Positions 13,045-22,985 of a DNA stretch of 64,000 bases are shown here, in pieces. Position 1 is the stretch's first letter; each line of letters starts with the position of its first letter. The notes beneath the pieces are model-generated. The model was not told the DNA's origin, ran no database searches, and worked only from the letters and a program-made list of their open reading frames with translations. A program made the position numbers and the translations under genes. The DNA lies in assembly GCA_037954325.1 (NCBI GenBank), contig JBBMNZ010000027.1, positions 2,893,501 to 2,957,500 on the forward strand. Direction: 5' to 3'. The stretch comes from Fistularia commersonii. Its lineage: Eukaryota > Chordata > Actinopteri > Syngnathiformes > Fistulariidae.

Positions 13045-14400
13045 ATTATTATCCAGCAGCTGAAGCTATGAGGCCCAGACCTCCCTCTTCCCCGCCACAT
13101 GGTCCAGCTCCTCTGGCAGGACCCTGAGGTGTTCCCACGCCAGCCCGGAGACATAGTCTCTCCAGCGTGTCCTGGGTCTTCCCCGTGGACTCCTCCATGA
13201 TGGGCATGCCCGGAATACCTCCCCCAGGAGGCGTCCAGGAGGCATCCTGACCAGATGCCCGAACCACCTCATCTGGCTCCTCCCTATGCGGAGGAGCGGC
13301 GGCTCTACTCCGAGCTCCTCCCGAATGACCGAACTTCTCACCCTATCTCTAAGGGAGAGTCCGGTCACCCAGCGGAGGAAACTCATTTCGGACGCTTGTA
13401 TCCGTGATCTCGTTCTTTAGGTCAGTTCCCACAGCTCGGGACCATACGTGAGGGTGGGTACGTAGATCGACCGGTTAATTGAGAGCTTCGCCTTTTGCCT
13501 CCGCTCCGCACCATGACAGACCGCTCCAGTGATCCACCTGTCGCTCTCCCCCTCCATCCTTCCCTCACTCGTGAACAAGACCCCGAGATACTTGAACTCC
13601 TCCATTGGGGCAGGACCTCTTCCTCAAACCAGAGTGGGCATTCCACCCGTTTCCGGTTGAGCACCATGGTCTCGGATTTGGACGTGCCGATCCTCATCCC
13701 GGCGGCTTCGCACTTGGCAGAGAACCATTCCGGTGAGAGCTGGAGATCATGCCCAGTGAAGCCAACAGAACCACATCATCTGTAAAAAGAAGAGACTCAA
13801 TCCTGGGGTCACCAACCTGGACCCCTTCGATGCCCTGGCTAAGCTGTGCCTAGAAATGATGTCCATAAAATTTCTGAACAGAATTGGTGACAAAGGGCAG
13901 CCCTGGCGGAGTTCAACCCTCACCGGAAACGGGTCCGACTTAGAACCGGGAATGCAGACCAAGTGCCGACACCGACACCCACTCCAGGAGCTGCCACCTT
14001 ACCATGGTGGAGGGGTTTGCGTGTCCCAGTGATCCTGGAAGTTATGCTGTCAGGGGCTTTATGCCTTTGGAGGTGTCACCCAACGCAAAAAGGTCCCAAG
14101 TGAGGGAACAGACAAAGTGTGGCTCAGAAGACCTCCCATCAAGTAGATAATCATTGGACCCAGTTTTCCCTCGGGTGGATACAGGTCCAGGGACGGGGCT
14201 TGATAGCGAGCACTTGTTTGGTGGGCCTTCACCCATGGGGCTCGACCATGCTCAGCCAAAAGGGGTCCCTCTTCCTCCAGGCTCACCACCAACAGGAAGG
14301 GCCAGGGGGGTTCAGCTGCAGTGTGAGCCGGCGGTGACCAGAGAAGGGGACCTTGGCAGTCCGATCCTCAGCTGCAGAAGTTGGCTCTTGGAACATGGAA
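13045..14400 (-). mobile_element. 5'-truncated LINE with inverted 5' segment
   Basis: Two oppositely oriented parts abut near 13970. From 13962 down to 13050 the - strand encodes a decayed reverse-transcriptase C-terminal half. It has LRQGCPLSPILF (about 13912), a mutated active-site region reading QMMWF, EEFKYLGVLFTSEG (13605), RSQMRWFGHLVRMPPGRLL (about 13285) and GRPRTRWRDYVSGLAWE (about 13180). From about 13980 to 14395 the + strand carries what looks like the element's 5' leader ('ccatggtggaggggtttgcg'; ending 'ttggctcttggaacatgga', which resembles the LALGTWN start of the endonuclease). ATT triplets flank both ends. The lineage is an APE-type LINE of the L2/Rex kind; exact family not assigned. 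Confidence 0.75.
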
Positions 14401-14515
14401 TTATTTATTATTATTATCATTATTATTGTTATTGCTGTTGTTGTTATTATTGTGATCATTATTATTATTATTATTATTACTACTACTCTTGTTGTCATTG
14501 TTGTTTTGGTCTTGT
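14401..14515. repeat. Imperfect ATT/GTT triplet tract
   Basis: Degenerate ATT, GTT and ACT triplets immediately following the inverted LINE segment. Confidence 0.9.
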
Positions 14516-15617
14516 TTTATGAACCCTAACATCGAGATGATTATTTAAAAAAAAAAAAACCTTCCACTCCTGTGCCCTCCTCATCCTCGCCACACTCACA
14601 GGCAGCTTCATTTGCAATCTTCAGCACGGAAATCCTTTATCTCATCGTCCCGCTCTGTGTTTTTCACCAAGGCCAGCATCTCTGAGTATGACATATGTGT
14701 GGTTTTACTATTTGCCTCTTGAGACATGTATGATGTTCTTACATGCAGGGAAGTACAGCAGGCTAGTTGGTGTTGCTATTAAGCTTTTTTCATTCAAGAC
14801 TTCTTTCAGTAACTGCTTGGAATAGTAGTCATTTATTAGAATTCAGTGTGTAGACATAGACACAGACACAGGACCAGTAGGAGAGGAGCGATGGGCCTCT
14901 GCATGTGTATCCGCTGTATATATAGACTTAGACTGACTTTATTCATTCATTCACCAACAGCAAGAATACATAGAATTATATGGACATTATGTCAAAAATA
15001 TCTACAGTGTTAGAGTATCTGAAGGTGCAATAATGAAAGTGATCTGTTGGGTTACAGAGTTCAAAATGTGATCGTGTAAATAGAGAATAAATGAAAGACG
15101 AATACTGTATGTGTATATGAATATACACCAGTTACAGTTTTATGTACATTTAAATAATTTTATTAAGTGTATTTAGATGCTTGTTTGAATTTGGGACAGA
15201 TTGGTTTAAATATGTCACGGTGGTGTGTTTACTTAAAGCCGAATCACCTTTTTCTTCCTGGGATATGAGTCATCTGTTTGGTTTCCACTTGTATATCATT
15301 AAGTTGAAAGCATTTGAGAAAATTGTCTTCTGTCATCATCACGCCATGGATGCTGAAAAGAACTCAGGCACTGGTTTGAAAATCACTGGTGTTTAGCCCG
15401 GCCTTTTGTCAGACAAAATTTGCCGAGGCGAAATTGTTCGGTGCCCCCTCGGGTCTTTTCAGATTTCCAGAGAGTGTCAACAAAAGCCTCTGACAGCTGC
15501 ACACATCTGGACCCACCTGCAACCAATCAGAGCGGTGGAACGTCGAACAGAACGGCCAATCGGGGTGGAACAACTAGTCATGGATGCTGCATGGATGCTC
15601 TTGAAGATACAGGGCCA
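14516..15617. other. Intergenic, nothing recognised
   Basis: Contains only a short A-run (14547-14559) and a possible SINE/LINE tail fragment ('agactgactttatt', about 14930). No gene was recognised. Confidence 0.4.
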
Positions 15618-16310
15618 ATTTTTTTCCTTCTTTTCCTTTGGGCCGCTCCCTTCAGGGGTCGCCACAGCCAATCACCTTCCTCCATATAATCCTCTCCTTT
15701 GCATCCTTTTCTCTCGCACCGACTAACTTCCTGTCCTCTTTCCCTCCATCTGTGACTCTCTTAGCTTGCAGTGCCAGCATCAGCACCCTTCTACCGATAA
15801 ATTCACTCTTCCTCCTCTGTACAAGTCCAAACCATCTCAATCCTCCTCACTCCCAAAGTGACCCTCCTCATCTTCATCTCTGCTGGCTCCAGTTCTGCCT
15901 CCTGCCTTCTCGGTGTCTCCAAACCAGACAACCTGGACGCTCTCACCTCTGTCTTCGACACCTTTCATTCTTTCTGACGCTCTGCTATCGCACCCGATAT
16001 TTTTCTCCCCCCATTCCAACCTGCTTGCACCCATTTCTTCACCTCTTCTCCACTCTCTCCATTGCTCTTGACTGTCGACCCCAAGGACTTCAAATCCTCC
16101 CTGTAGCCTCACCGTTCCACTTGGGTTCCTGTCGTTCACACACATGTATTCTTTCTTGCTGCAACTAACCTTCACCCCTTTCCTTTCCAGGGCATTTCTG
16201 CACCTCCTGCTCCACATCCACCTCACCAGTTTGTTCTCCACCTGCTCCGGGCTCTCACTACAGGTCATAATGTTATCTGCAAACATCATGGTCCAATGCA
16301 AGGTAAATGC
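15618..16310 (-). mobile_element. RTE-like LINE fragment, copy 2
   Basis: On the - strand the translation gives MMFADNIMTCSESPEQVENKL (the reverse-transcriptase active-site region, normally FADDIV, here FADNIM), then CSKKEYMCVNDRNPSGTVRL. After an internal deletion it gives RWFGLVQRRKSEFIGRR and a terminal VIGCGDP at about 15653. The GGGGTCGCCACAG-type 3' end (about 15655) matches the copies at 7590, 19185 and 28798. Frames are broken and an active-site residue is changed; inactive. Confidence 0.75.
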
Positions 16311-16334
16311 TAGGTGTTTGGTTTTATGAAACAG

Positions 16335-17215
16335 TGGGTGGGGATCGCTTGCTGCTTGACAGCATCATTGGGTATATAAATGAGAAGGAGGGAGGCGAAC
16401 TTGACTGTGCAGCCAAACCTCAACTTGGTGAAAGCTGAATGCGGGTAAAACCAAGGACACGGTAGTTACCTTCACCAGAGGCAGCTGGCTGAGGCAGTCA
16501 GGGGAACCAGAGTGGGAACCAGTAGAAACAGTGGAGCAGAGATACCTGGGCACTGTCTCTTGACGTTCTCCTCAGACACCGAGGATATCCTCAGGACATA
16601 TAATCGGCAGTATCTGCTCAGGAAGACAAGGTCCTATGACCAGAACCATCCTGATTGCGTTCTATTACTCCTTTATGGAGAGTATGATGACCTTCTTTTT
16701 CACCTGCTGGTTCCACTCAATTACCCTACCGGACAGTAATCGCTTGGAGGTCTGCTCCTGTCGGATATCTCTCCCGCCTCCACAACCAACAAACCATAAT
16801 CACCCAAAAAAAAAAAAGGATCTTCAGGATCCGACACACACCCTGTCCCTGGTATTTGAGTGGTTTCCATCAGGACGTGGGTTCTGCTGCCTTTGTCCCC
16901 GAAGCTGCCCAACTCCTTAACTTTGGACGCCCCAGAAACTGTGCTGCTCCTGTTATATTTATTGTGTAAATATAGAGCACATCGCATGTATATACTGTAT
17001 TTTTCCTGCAAGTTGTCCACTTATCTATAGATGTACAGCAGTTCGTACACACGTACCGCCATTTACACAGATACACGGTTTGTTTACAAATGTTGGCATT
17101 CACTTTGCTTTTATTTTTATATCATATATTTATAGATGTTTGATTGGCTCTCGGTTGCTATGTGCTCTCCAGTTGCCCCTCGAGGACAAATAAAGTTTCT
17201 CTGATTCTGATTCTC
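16335..17215 (+). mobile_element. L2-like LINE, 5'-truncated, with TTCTGA tail
   Basis: Frameshifted + strand translation gives GETKD-like DTVVTFTRGSWL, VETVEQRYLGTVS, SSDTEDILRTYNRQYLLRK, RTILIAFYYSFMESMMTFFF and DPTHTLSLVFEWFPSGRGF. These are consecutive C-terminal reverse-transcriptase and post-polymerase segments typical of fish L2-like LINEs. The 3' end is 'gcccctcgaggacaaataaa' plus a TTCTGA tandem. At least two frameshifts are needed, so it is a dead 5'-truncated copy. Confidence 0.7.
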
Positions 17216-17227
17216 TATTCCAAACGG

Positions 17228-17402
17228 TGATTATGTATTTTTTGACTTGTTACTTTGACACTTATAGTTTTATTTGTATTTTTCATTCTCCCCCTTTTTT
17301 TATGTTTATACAATTTCCCACTATTATTTATTACTGTTGTGTTTTACTTGAAACTCTGGCACAACAATTACCTTTGAGATAAATAAAGTTGTTCTTATTC
17401 TT
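17228..17402 (+). repeat. Short retroposon-like repeat T, copy 1
   Basis: Shares in order with 18745-18940: 'cttgttac', 'tttatttgtat', 'tgtttatacaattt', 'ctattatttatta', and a terminal 'gataaataaagttgttctt' plus a TTCTTA tail. The 3' end form suggests a LINE-mobilised element. It lies just upstream of the GPCR first exon. Confidence 0.65.
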
Positions 17403-17655
17403 CAAAGATTAAGGCAGATTATGGGTCAGGAAGAGAGGTTGTTTGGGGGTGGTGTGAGTGCGTTTTTTTTTTTTTTTACTTTTTTTTTTTTTGATGCGTG
17501 TGGAGGTGATTGCCGCAGGTGCGTTCTTGACCCCGCAGGGGTCACGTCGAACCGGAAGTGACGTCCAGAAGGCCCCTGTCCGACTTTCATTCCCGATCAA
17601 ATCCTGTTTTGTTTTGGTTTTGGTTTTCCCCTCAATCCCCCTCCACACGGGAACC

Positions 17656-17667
17656 ATGCCCCTGTGA
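17656..17667 (+). promoter_or_regulatory. Minimal upstream ORF of the GPCR mRNA
   Basis: An ATG in a favourable context (A at -3) encodes only Met-Pro-Leu and stops at 17665-17667, six bases before the GPCR start codon at 17674. If transcribed, this could lower or tune translation of the receptor. The 5' end of the transcript is not known from sequence alone. Confidence 0.35.
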
Positions 17668-17673
17668 GAAAAG

Positions 17674-19005
17674 ATGTGCGCGGCGCTCAACCTCTCCGGG
17701 CCGGACCCGGCCGACCTCCACGCGTGGCCGCCGGCGTCCCTGCGCTCCGTCAAGGTGGGCATCATCGTGGCCCTGGGCGTGATCGTCACGCTGGGGAACG
17801 TGGCGGTGCTGCTGGTCATCTCCTCTTCCGTGGCGGGCTGGTCCCGCAACTCCCGCCACCTCCTGCTGTCGCTCACCGCCGCCGACTCCGCGTTCGGGCT
17901 GCTGGTGATGCCGCTGAACCTGTGGGTGAGCGTGTGGACGCGGGGCTCCGGGCGCGGCGCGGACGCGCTCTGCCACGCCGTGGCCTTCTGCAACGCCACC
18001 GTGTACTCCACATGCATGTACACGCTGGCTTCCATCAGCCTGGAGAGGTACATCGCGGTGTTTTACCCGCTCAACTACTCCTCGCTGTTAACCAGGAGGA
18101 GGGTTGCGCTCCTCATCGCCTTCGCCTGGGGCTTCCCGCCGCTGCTCCTGTCACCCATCTCGCTACCGGGCGGCTTCATCCAGGTGCGCTTCTCCACCGC
18201 GTCTCTCGTCTGCAACCCGTCCTACTCCACCAACGCGGGCTACTCCCTGAGCCTCACCTGCCTCATCTTCTTCCCCTGCTCCGCGGTCATGACCTTCGCC
18301 AACCTGCGGGTGTGGTGCGCCGCGAAGAGGCAGCGCCTCAGGCTGCGCCAGTTCCAGTGCGCGGGCCGCGGCAGGATCACCGTGGCGTCCCGCGTCCTGG
18401 TGCCCGTCATGACGGCCTACTTCGCCTGCTGGACGCCCTGCATCGCGGCCATGATCTATAACGGTGAGCACTTGCTCAAACACACACACACACACACATT
18501 CTTTAAAAGTACTTCAAGTGCAAATTGCAAACATCTTTCTTTTATCAAATAACCCCACCACCACTGCACACACACACACACACACACATTTGTGATGACA
18601 AAGTCTCTAAAATTACATCAGGTATAAATCGCAAAATCGTATATATATTTGTAACTGTGCAATATTTCATTTCATAACAGCTGCATGTGCAATATTTTTT
18701 CATAACCTTGTGCACTCCTTATCTTTCAATTGGTACTTAAGACCTTAAGACACTTTATTGTCTTGACTTGTTACTGAGACACTTTATAGTTTATTTGTAT
18801 CTCTTAGTCCCCCCCTATTTTTTTTCTGTTTATACAATTTTCTACTATTATTTATTATTGTTATGTTTTTCTTGTAACTCTTGCACATCAATTTCCTTCG
18901 GGATAAATAAAGTTGTTCTTGTTCTTATTCTTATTCTTAAACATTCATGTTTCTTAAATCCCTCTAGTTTTTCTTTTCAAAAAATGGCAAATAACCCAAC
19001 CACAC

Positions 19006-19052
<47 letters not shown>

Positions 19053-19143
19053 CGACCAATTCTTTACAACCACTTATATAGTGCAAATCTCAAAACTCAA
19101 ACATGTTTTTCAATCACTCCACTTTCTCTTGTCAAATACTGCA

Positions 19144-19179
<36 letters not shown>

Positions 19180-20939
19180 TCTGCACCATCTTCTTTTCCT
19201 TTTGTCTACTCCCCTCATGTGTCTCCACAACCAATCAGACTTCCTCCATCAAACCCTATCCTCTCTTCTCTCACACTAACTAACTAGTTTCCACCGTAAC
19301 CCTGTAGGTTATTGGCACCAGTGTGGGTCGTTGGTAACCCAGGCCTCGACCGATGAGTCGTAGGTTTGATTTTACGTATTTGGTTTTGGCACAAGCTTTA
19401 CACTGGATGCCCTTCTTGCCGCAACTCGGGCTCGTTCGTATGTGCTCCCCTGATGCTGCACCTGCCGGGCTGCAGCACACTTGAAGAAAGCAGCTTTCTT
19501 TTGGGAAAAACGTCGGGCGGTTTGCTTTTAATGGCAGAGGAGCGGACAATAACATTTCCCAGAATGCACTGTGTACACCAGCATGCTTCAGGATGATGCG
19601 TGGGTTGAGGGGTGGAGGGCGCTATGTTCTATTTTTTTAATCCGAACAGACTAGTAGCTTTGGTTGCAGGGTCATCATGTCATTGTTATGTTCTTCTATC
19701 CGGTCTCTCTCTGTGGACTCTTTCCACGCCCGCCTGCCTGGTTTTCTCTCCCTCCTGTTCTTTTCATGTTCTCCTCCCCCATCTCCCCACGTTCTCCGTT
19801 TCGCTCCCGCCATCTAAAAGCAGTCTGTGGGGTCCTTGAAGAATAAGTAGTCTGTCGGTGTGTTGAGAGGCCGCATGACTGCTGTATGAAATCAATTATA
19901 CCTCTGTAGATGATTTCAGGGTAGATGCTTATTTCGTTTTCAGGAAAGTTCGTTTATATACACTGCTCAAAAAAATAAAGGGAACACTTAAAAAAACACA
20001 TCCTAGATCTAAATGAATGAAATATTCTTATGAAATACTTTGCTCTTTACACAGTTGAATGTGCTGACAACAAAATCACACAAAAATGATCAATGGAAAT
20101 CAATTGTATCAACCATGGAGGTCTGGATTAGGAATCACACTCAAAATTAAAGTGTAAAAACAAACTCCAGGCTGATCCAACTTTGATGTAATGTCCTTAA
20201 AACAAGTCAAAATGAATCTGTGTTGCTTCCTGAGTGGACACTATGATTTCACAGGAGTGTGATTGACTTGGAGTTACATTGTGTTGTTCAAGTGTTCCCT
20301 TTATTTTTTTGAGCAGTATATTTCTTTGTATTCTGCAAACCCGTTTGTCCCCAGTGCCGCCAGAAAGGCCTCAGTTTTATATAGAAAATATCATCTCTCT
20401 CTACTGTTTTTAGGCCGGTGATATTTATCTATCTATTTTTTTTAAACCCTTGTCTAATCTGTCTCCATCCCGTTCTTGTCTGGGACTAATTGAGACAAAT
20501 GAAGACTATTGGCCGAAGAGAGGCGTCATTTATCGACCGTCTTGTGTCCGCTGCCCGAGTTTGTGCCTGTCCAAATATGAAGTGATAAATACCATGAACC
20601 CCGTTGTTTGCGGAAACCTTCTCACCGCGCCCTCTCTGCCCCGCAGCGCTCTCGGGCAGCAACGTGCCGGAGTGGGTCGAATTCGTGGTGGTGTGGCTGC
20701 CCACCTCCAACGGCTTCCTCAACTGCATCTTCTACTTCTGGATCAACAGGAGCTTCCGCAGGAAATTCCACATGGTCATCCAGAGAGCGGCCCTGGCGCT
20801 CTGCCCCGGCCTGGTCGACAGCCTCGGGTGCTGCCGCGGCCTCGAGCAGCAGCATTTCTCGGGGGCTTCGGACCACTACGGCGTGCACGAACGCTCCTCC
20901 AGCGTGTCCTCTACCTGCACCCTGATGTCGTTAGCCTAG
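17674..20939 (+). CDS. Orphan class A (rhodopsin-like) GPCR, two coding exons
   Basis: Coding exons 17674-18463 and 20647-20939 join in phase 1 (AAC G|gtgagc ... ccgcag|CG) and give 360 aa. Seen: seven hydrophobic segments, a possible N-glycosylation site N6-L-S, TM1 GN (N42), TM2 D71, TM3 C100 paired with C180, ERY (124-126) in place of DRY, TM4 W152, TM5 P201, TM6 CWTP (252-255), and TM7 NCIFY (289-293) in place of NPxxY. The third intracellular loop is short and basic (about 216-240); the tail is Ser-rich. NCxxY with a preceding SN resembles GPR21/GPR52, and the TM6-TM7 region also recalls histamine H2-type amine receptors, so ligand and ortholog are left open. Exon 1 is far more GC-rich than its flanks. 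Expected at the plasma membrane, coupling to G proteins. Confidence 0.85.
18745..18940 (+). repeat. Short retroposon-like repeat T, copy 2
   Basis: Direct-orientation relative of 17228-17402, ending 'gggataaataaagttgttct' with a TTCTTA tail. A reverse copy lies at 36955-37115. Confidence 0.7.
19008..19050. repeat. (CA)n microsatellite
   Basis: Pure CA dinucleotides inside the GPCR intron. A second tract lies at 19145-19179. Confidence 0.95.
19185..19440 (-). mobile_element. RTE-like deletion derivative (ends only)
   Basis: The left part (19190-19285) matches the 3' terminus of the RTE-like copies ('ctctcacactaacta' as at 28890 and 7678). The right part (19288-19440) matches the 5' leader at 9255-9410 ('taacccaggcctcgacc', 'tttggttttggca', 'tggatgcccttc'). 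The two ends are joined directly, with the whole coding region absent. Confidence 0.7.
19957..20320. mobile_element. Complete MITE (Tc1/mariner-like) with terminal inverted repeats
   Basis: The left end CTGCTCAAAAAAATAAAGGG continuing into AACACTT is mirrored at the right end by a near-perfect inverted copy ending GAGCAGTATA. The repeats are about 28 bp and TA dinucleotides flank both sides, as expected of Tc1/mariner-type TA insertion. The element is about 360 bp with no coding capacity, so it would have depended on a transposase in trans. Confidence 0.8.
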
Positions 20940-22045
20940 CGGCGTCTTCTCGATGCTGACGGACGTCGTCAAGGAATATTCTGTCAAAGTGCGGAGGACG
21001 AGAAGGTCCGAGTCGGCGAGTTGCGACGCAGACGGTTACGATGTGCAGTTCCTTTTCTTTTTTATTTCAAATCAATTTTCAGTCTTGACGTTGTGTTCTG
21101 TTGAATGGAACACAGGTTCACTTTATAACTTATTTGGATTTTTGTTTCGTTCGTTTTACCCATGTCAACATTTGACGCGTTGTCGGAGAACACCTCTTAA
21201 ACCAGCTTGGGTTTTTTTTTTTACTTGTTTTATAGTTGGCCGTGACCCAGCCCGCGCCCCACAGCCGGCCCGCTACCCTTTTATACCAAGCTATAAAACC
21301 AGTATTTTATTGGTGTCCTTTCCGGCATGTCAAGATTGATGTTAGTTACTTGTTAATCAGGAAAGAAAATAACCCGTATATCTGCATATTCACGAGGCGT
21401 TCTGCGAGCTCGCATCACCGTCCCATTCCGTGCACCTTGACGGATCAAGGCCGTCCGCCCCTTCAGCTTCACCTGTGAGTCGAAGATCTTGGCACGTAAC
21501 AGCTGGGGGAAGTTAACCTTTAAGTCACGCCGTTTCAGTGGATGCAAGGAGAAAAGTAATTAAGCAGGCGCACAGTCGAAAGGTCACCGCGTTTCTGCCG
21601 GCGAGAGATAACTCCAGCAAACTTCTGAGGCTGTGCTTGTTTATTTTCAGCAATTACGCTCATGATCTACCCCTCGGTATCTTCTCCTGCAGCAGGCAGG
21701 GACGGTGACGGGAGGGGTCGTCGCCGGCGACGCCCGTTTCATCGTGCTGAAACGCGGTTCGGGTCTCCCGCTTCAGATTTGAGTTTTTTTTTTTCCCGAC
21801 GATGGCGTCAGCCCTCTCCGAAAACATTACACCCGAGTTTTATGCCGTTCCTTTTTAGCCTTCCGAGTATTACAAACCCGAGTGGGCGTCCTGTGCCGTC
21901 TCTACACTCGGCCACGTGGGAGAAATGACTGACTTACGTCCTTTTTTTTGCTTGAATTTTGTTTGTAATATTTAAAAAAAAAAAAGAAGAACTTTTGATA
22001 ATGTGTTGGATTATAAGTTAAATAAAGCGTCATGCCTTTGAACCG
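20940..22045 (+). other. Probable GPCR 3' UTR
   Basis: After the TAG at 20937-20939 there is about 1.1 kb without recognisable repeats, up to an AATAAA at 22021-22026. The extent is inferred from the poly(A) signal alone. Confidence 0.45.
22021..22026 (+). terminator. Candidate poly(A) signal (AATAAA) of the GPCR gene
   Basis: First canonical AATAAA on the + strand that I noted downstream of the stop codon, within an AT-rich setting. Confidence 0.4.
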
Positions 22046-22419
22046 TACCTGAAGTAATGTCATTCAATCAACTTTACATGCTACACTGGGAGCAGTGTAA
22101 AACACACAAATGAGGGTATTTGTTCTCTCGCTCCACTTACTGCATCCTGTGTGGGGTTAAACTAAATTATGTTCTGCTTCCACTTATCGTTATTGATGCG
22201 GTGAATATCTGCGAGAGACGAAGCGAGTGATTTGTTTTTAATTGCGAGTAAAAAGTCCTGAACTGGGCCTTTTTAATGCTCCGAGTGTTGCCGTTTGCGA
22301 TTCACGGCTTCGGAATTCAAATTATTGTATCGCTGTTCGGATGTGATGTACCAGCTGTGCAAAGCGGCGTTGTTGGCGCAAACTTGTAATTTTCACTCTC
22401 CGTTTGCTGCAGGGGTGTG

Positions 22420-22985
22420 CGCTTCTGCTTCACAGCAAGAAGTTCCCTTCCTGTGTGGTTTCCACGTTCTCCTTGTGCATGAGGGGGGCTCCATCCAAAA
22501 ACATGCAGGAGCTTCATTGGAGACCCTAAGTTGCCCAGACATGGTTCATCTATATGACGTGAGAATGAGAGGGTGAATGGTTGTATGACATGTATGAGAG
22601 AGTGAATGGTTATCTATATAGGATGTGTGACTGGTTGTTTCTCTACATGAGTACGAATGAGAGAGTGTATGGTGTGTCAATATGACCTGAATGAGAGGCT
22701 GAATGGTTTGTCTGTGCGACATTAAAGTAATGGTCGTGAATGAGAGGTGGAATGGTTCTGTGTCTACGATGTATCAATGTGGCACGCAAATGAGGGAGTG
22801 AACGATTGCATATCTCTGTATGAATTCTGAATGAATGGTTATGTGTCTATATGTGGCCCTGTGATCGACTGACAACCGGTCCAGTGTGAACACCGCCTCT
22901 CGTCCAGCGGCGGCTTGGATAGACCCCAGCCCGTCCACTACACCCACTGCGGGATAGGGTATATATAATGAATGAATGAATATTA
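22420..22985 (+). repeat. SINE-like dispersed repeat, copy 4, internally expanded
   Basis: The start (CTTCACAGCAAGAAG; 'ctgtgtggtttccacg'; 'tccaaaaacatgcagg') and the end ('gatcgactgacaaccgg', then 'gggatagggtatatata' and a (TGAA)n tail) match the family. The middle (about 22560-22855) has roughly six degenerate units of about 45-55 bp, built on 'gaatgagag.gtgaatggtt'. Other copies have only one or two such units. Confidence 0.7.

Larger units (their letters stand above)
18464..20646 (+). other. GPCR intron, mostly repeats
   Basis: The intron separates TM6 from TM7. In order it contains CA runs (18480-18500 and about 18568-18590), repeat T copy 2 (18745-18940), CA tracts (19008-19050 and 19145-19179), an RTE deletion derivative (19185-19440) and a complete MITE (19957-20320). 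Little unique sequence remains, apart from about 19441-19956 and 20321-20646. Confidence 0.8.

Noticed and set aside
17409..18461. Open frames of 114-265 codons overlapping the GPCR exon in other frames
   Set aside because: GC-rich shadow frames with low-complexity Arg/Pro/Ala composition; the 7TM frame is the real one.
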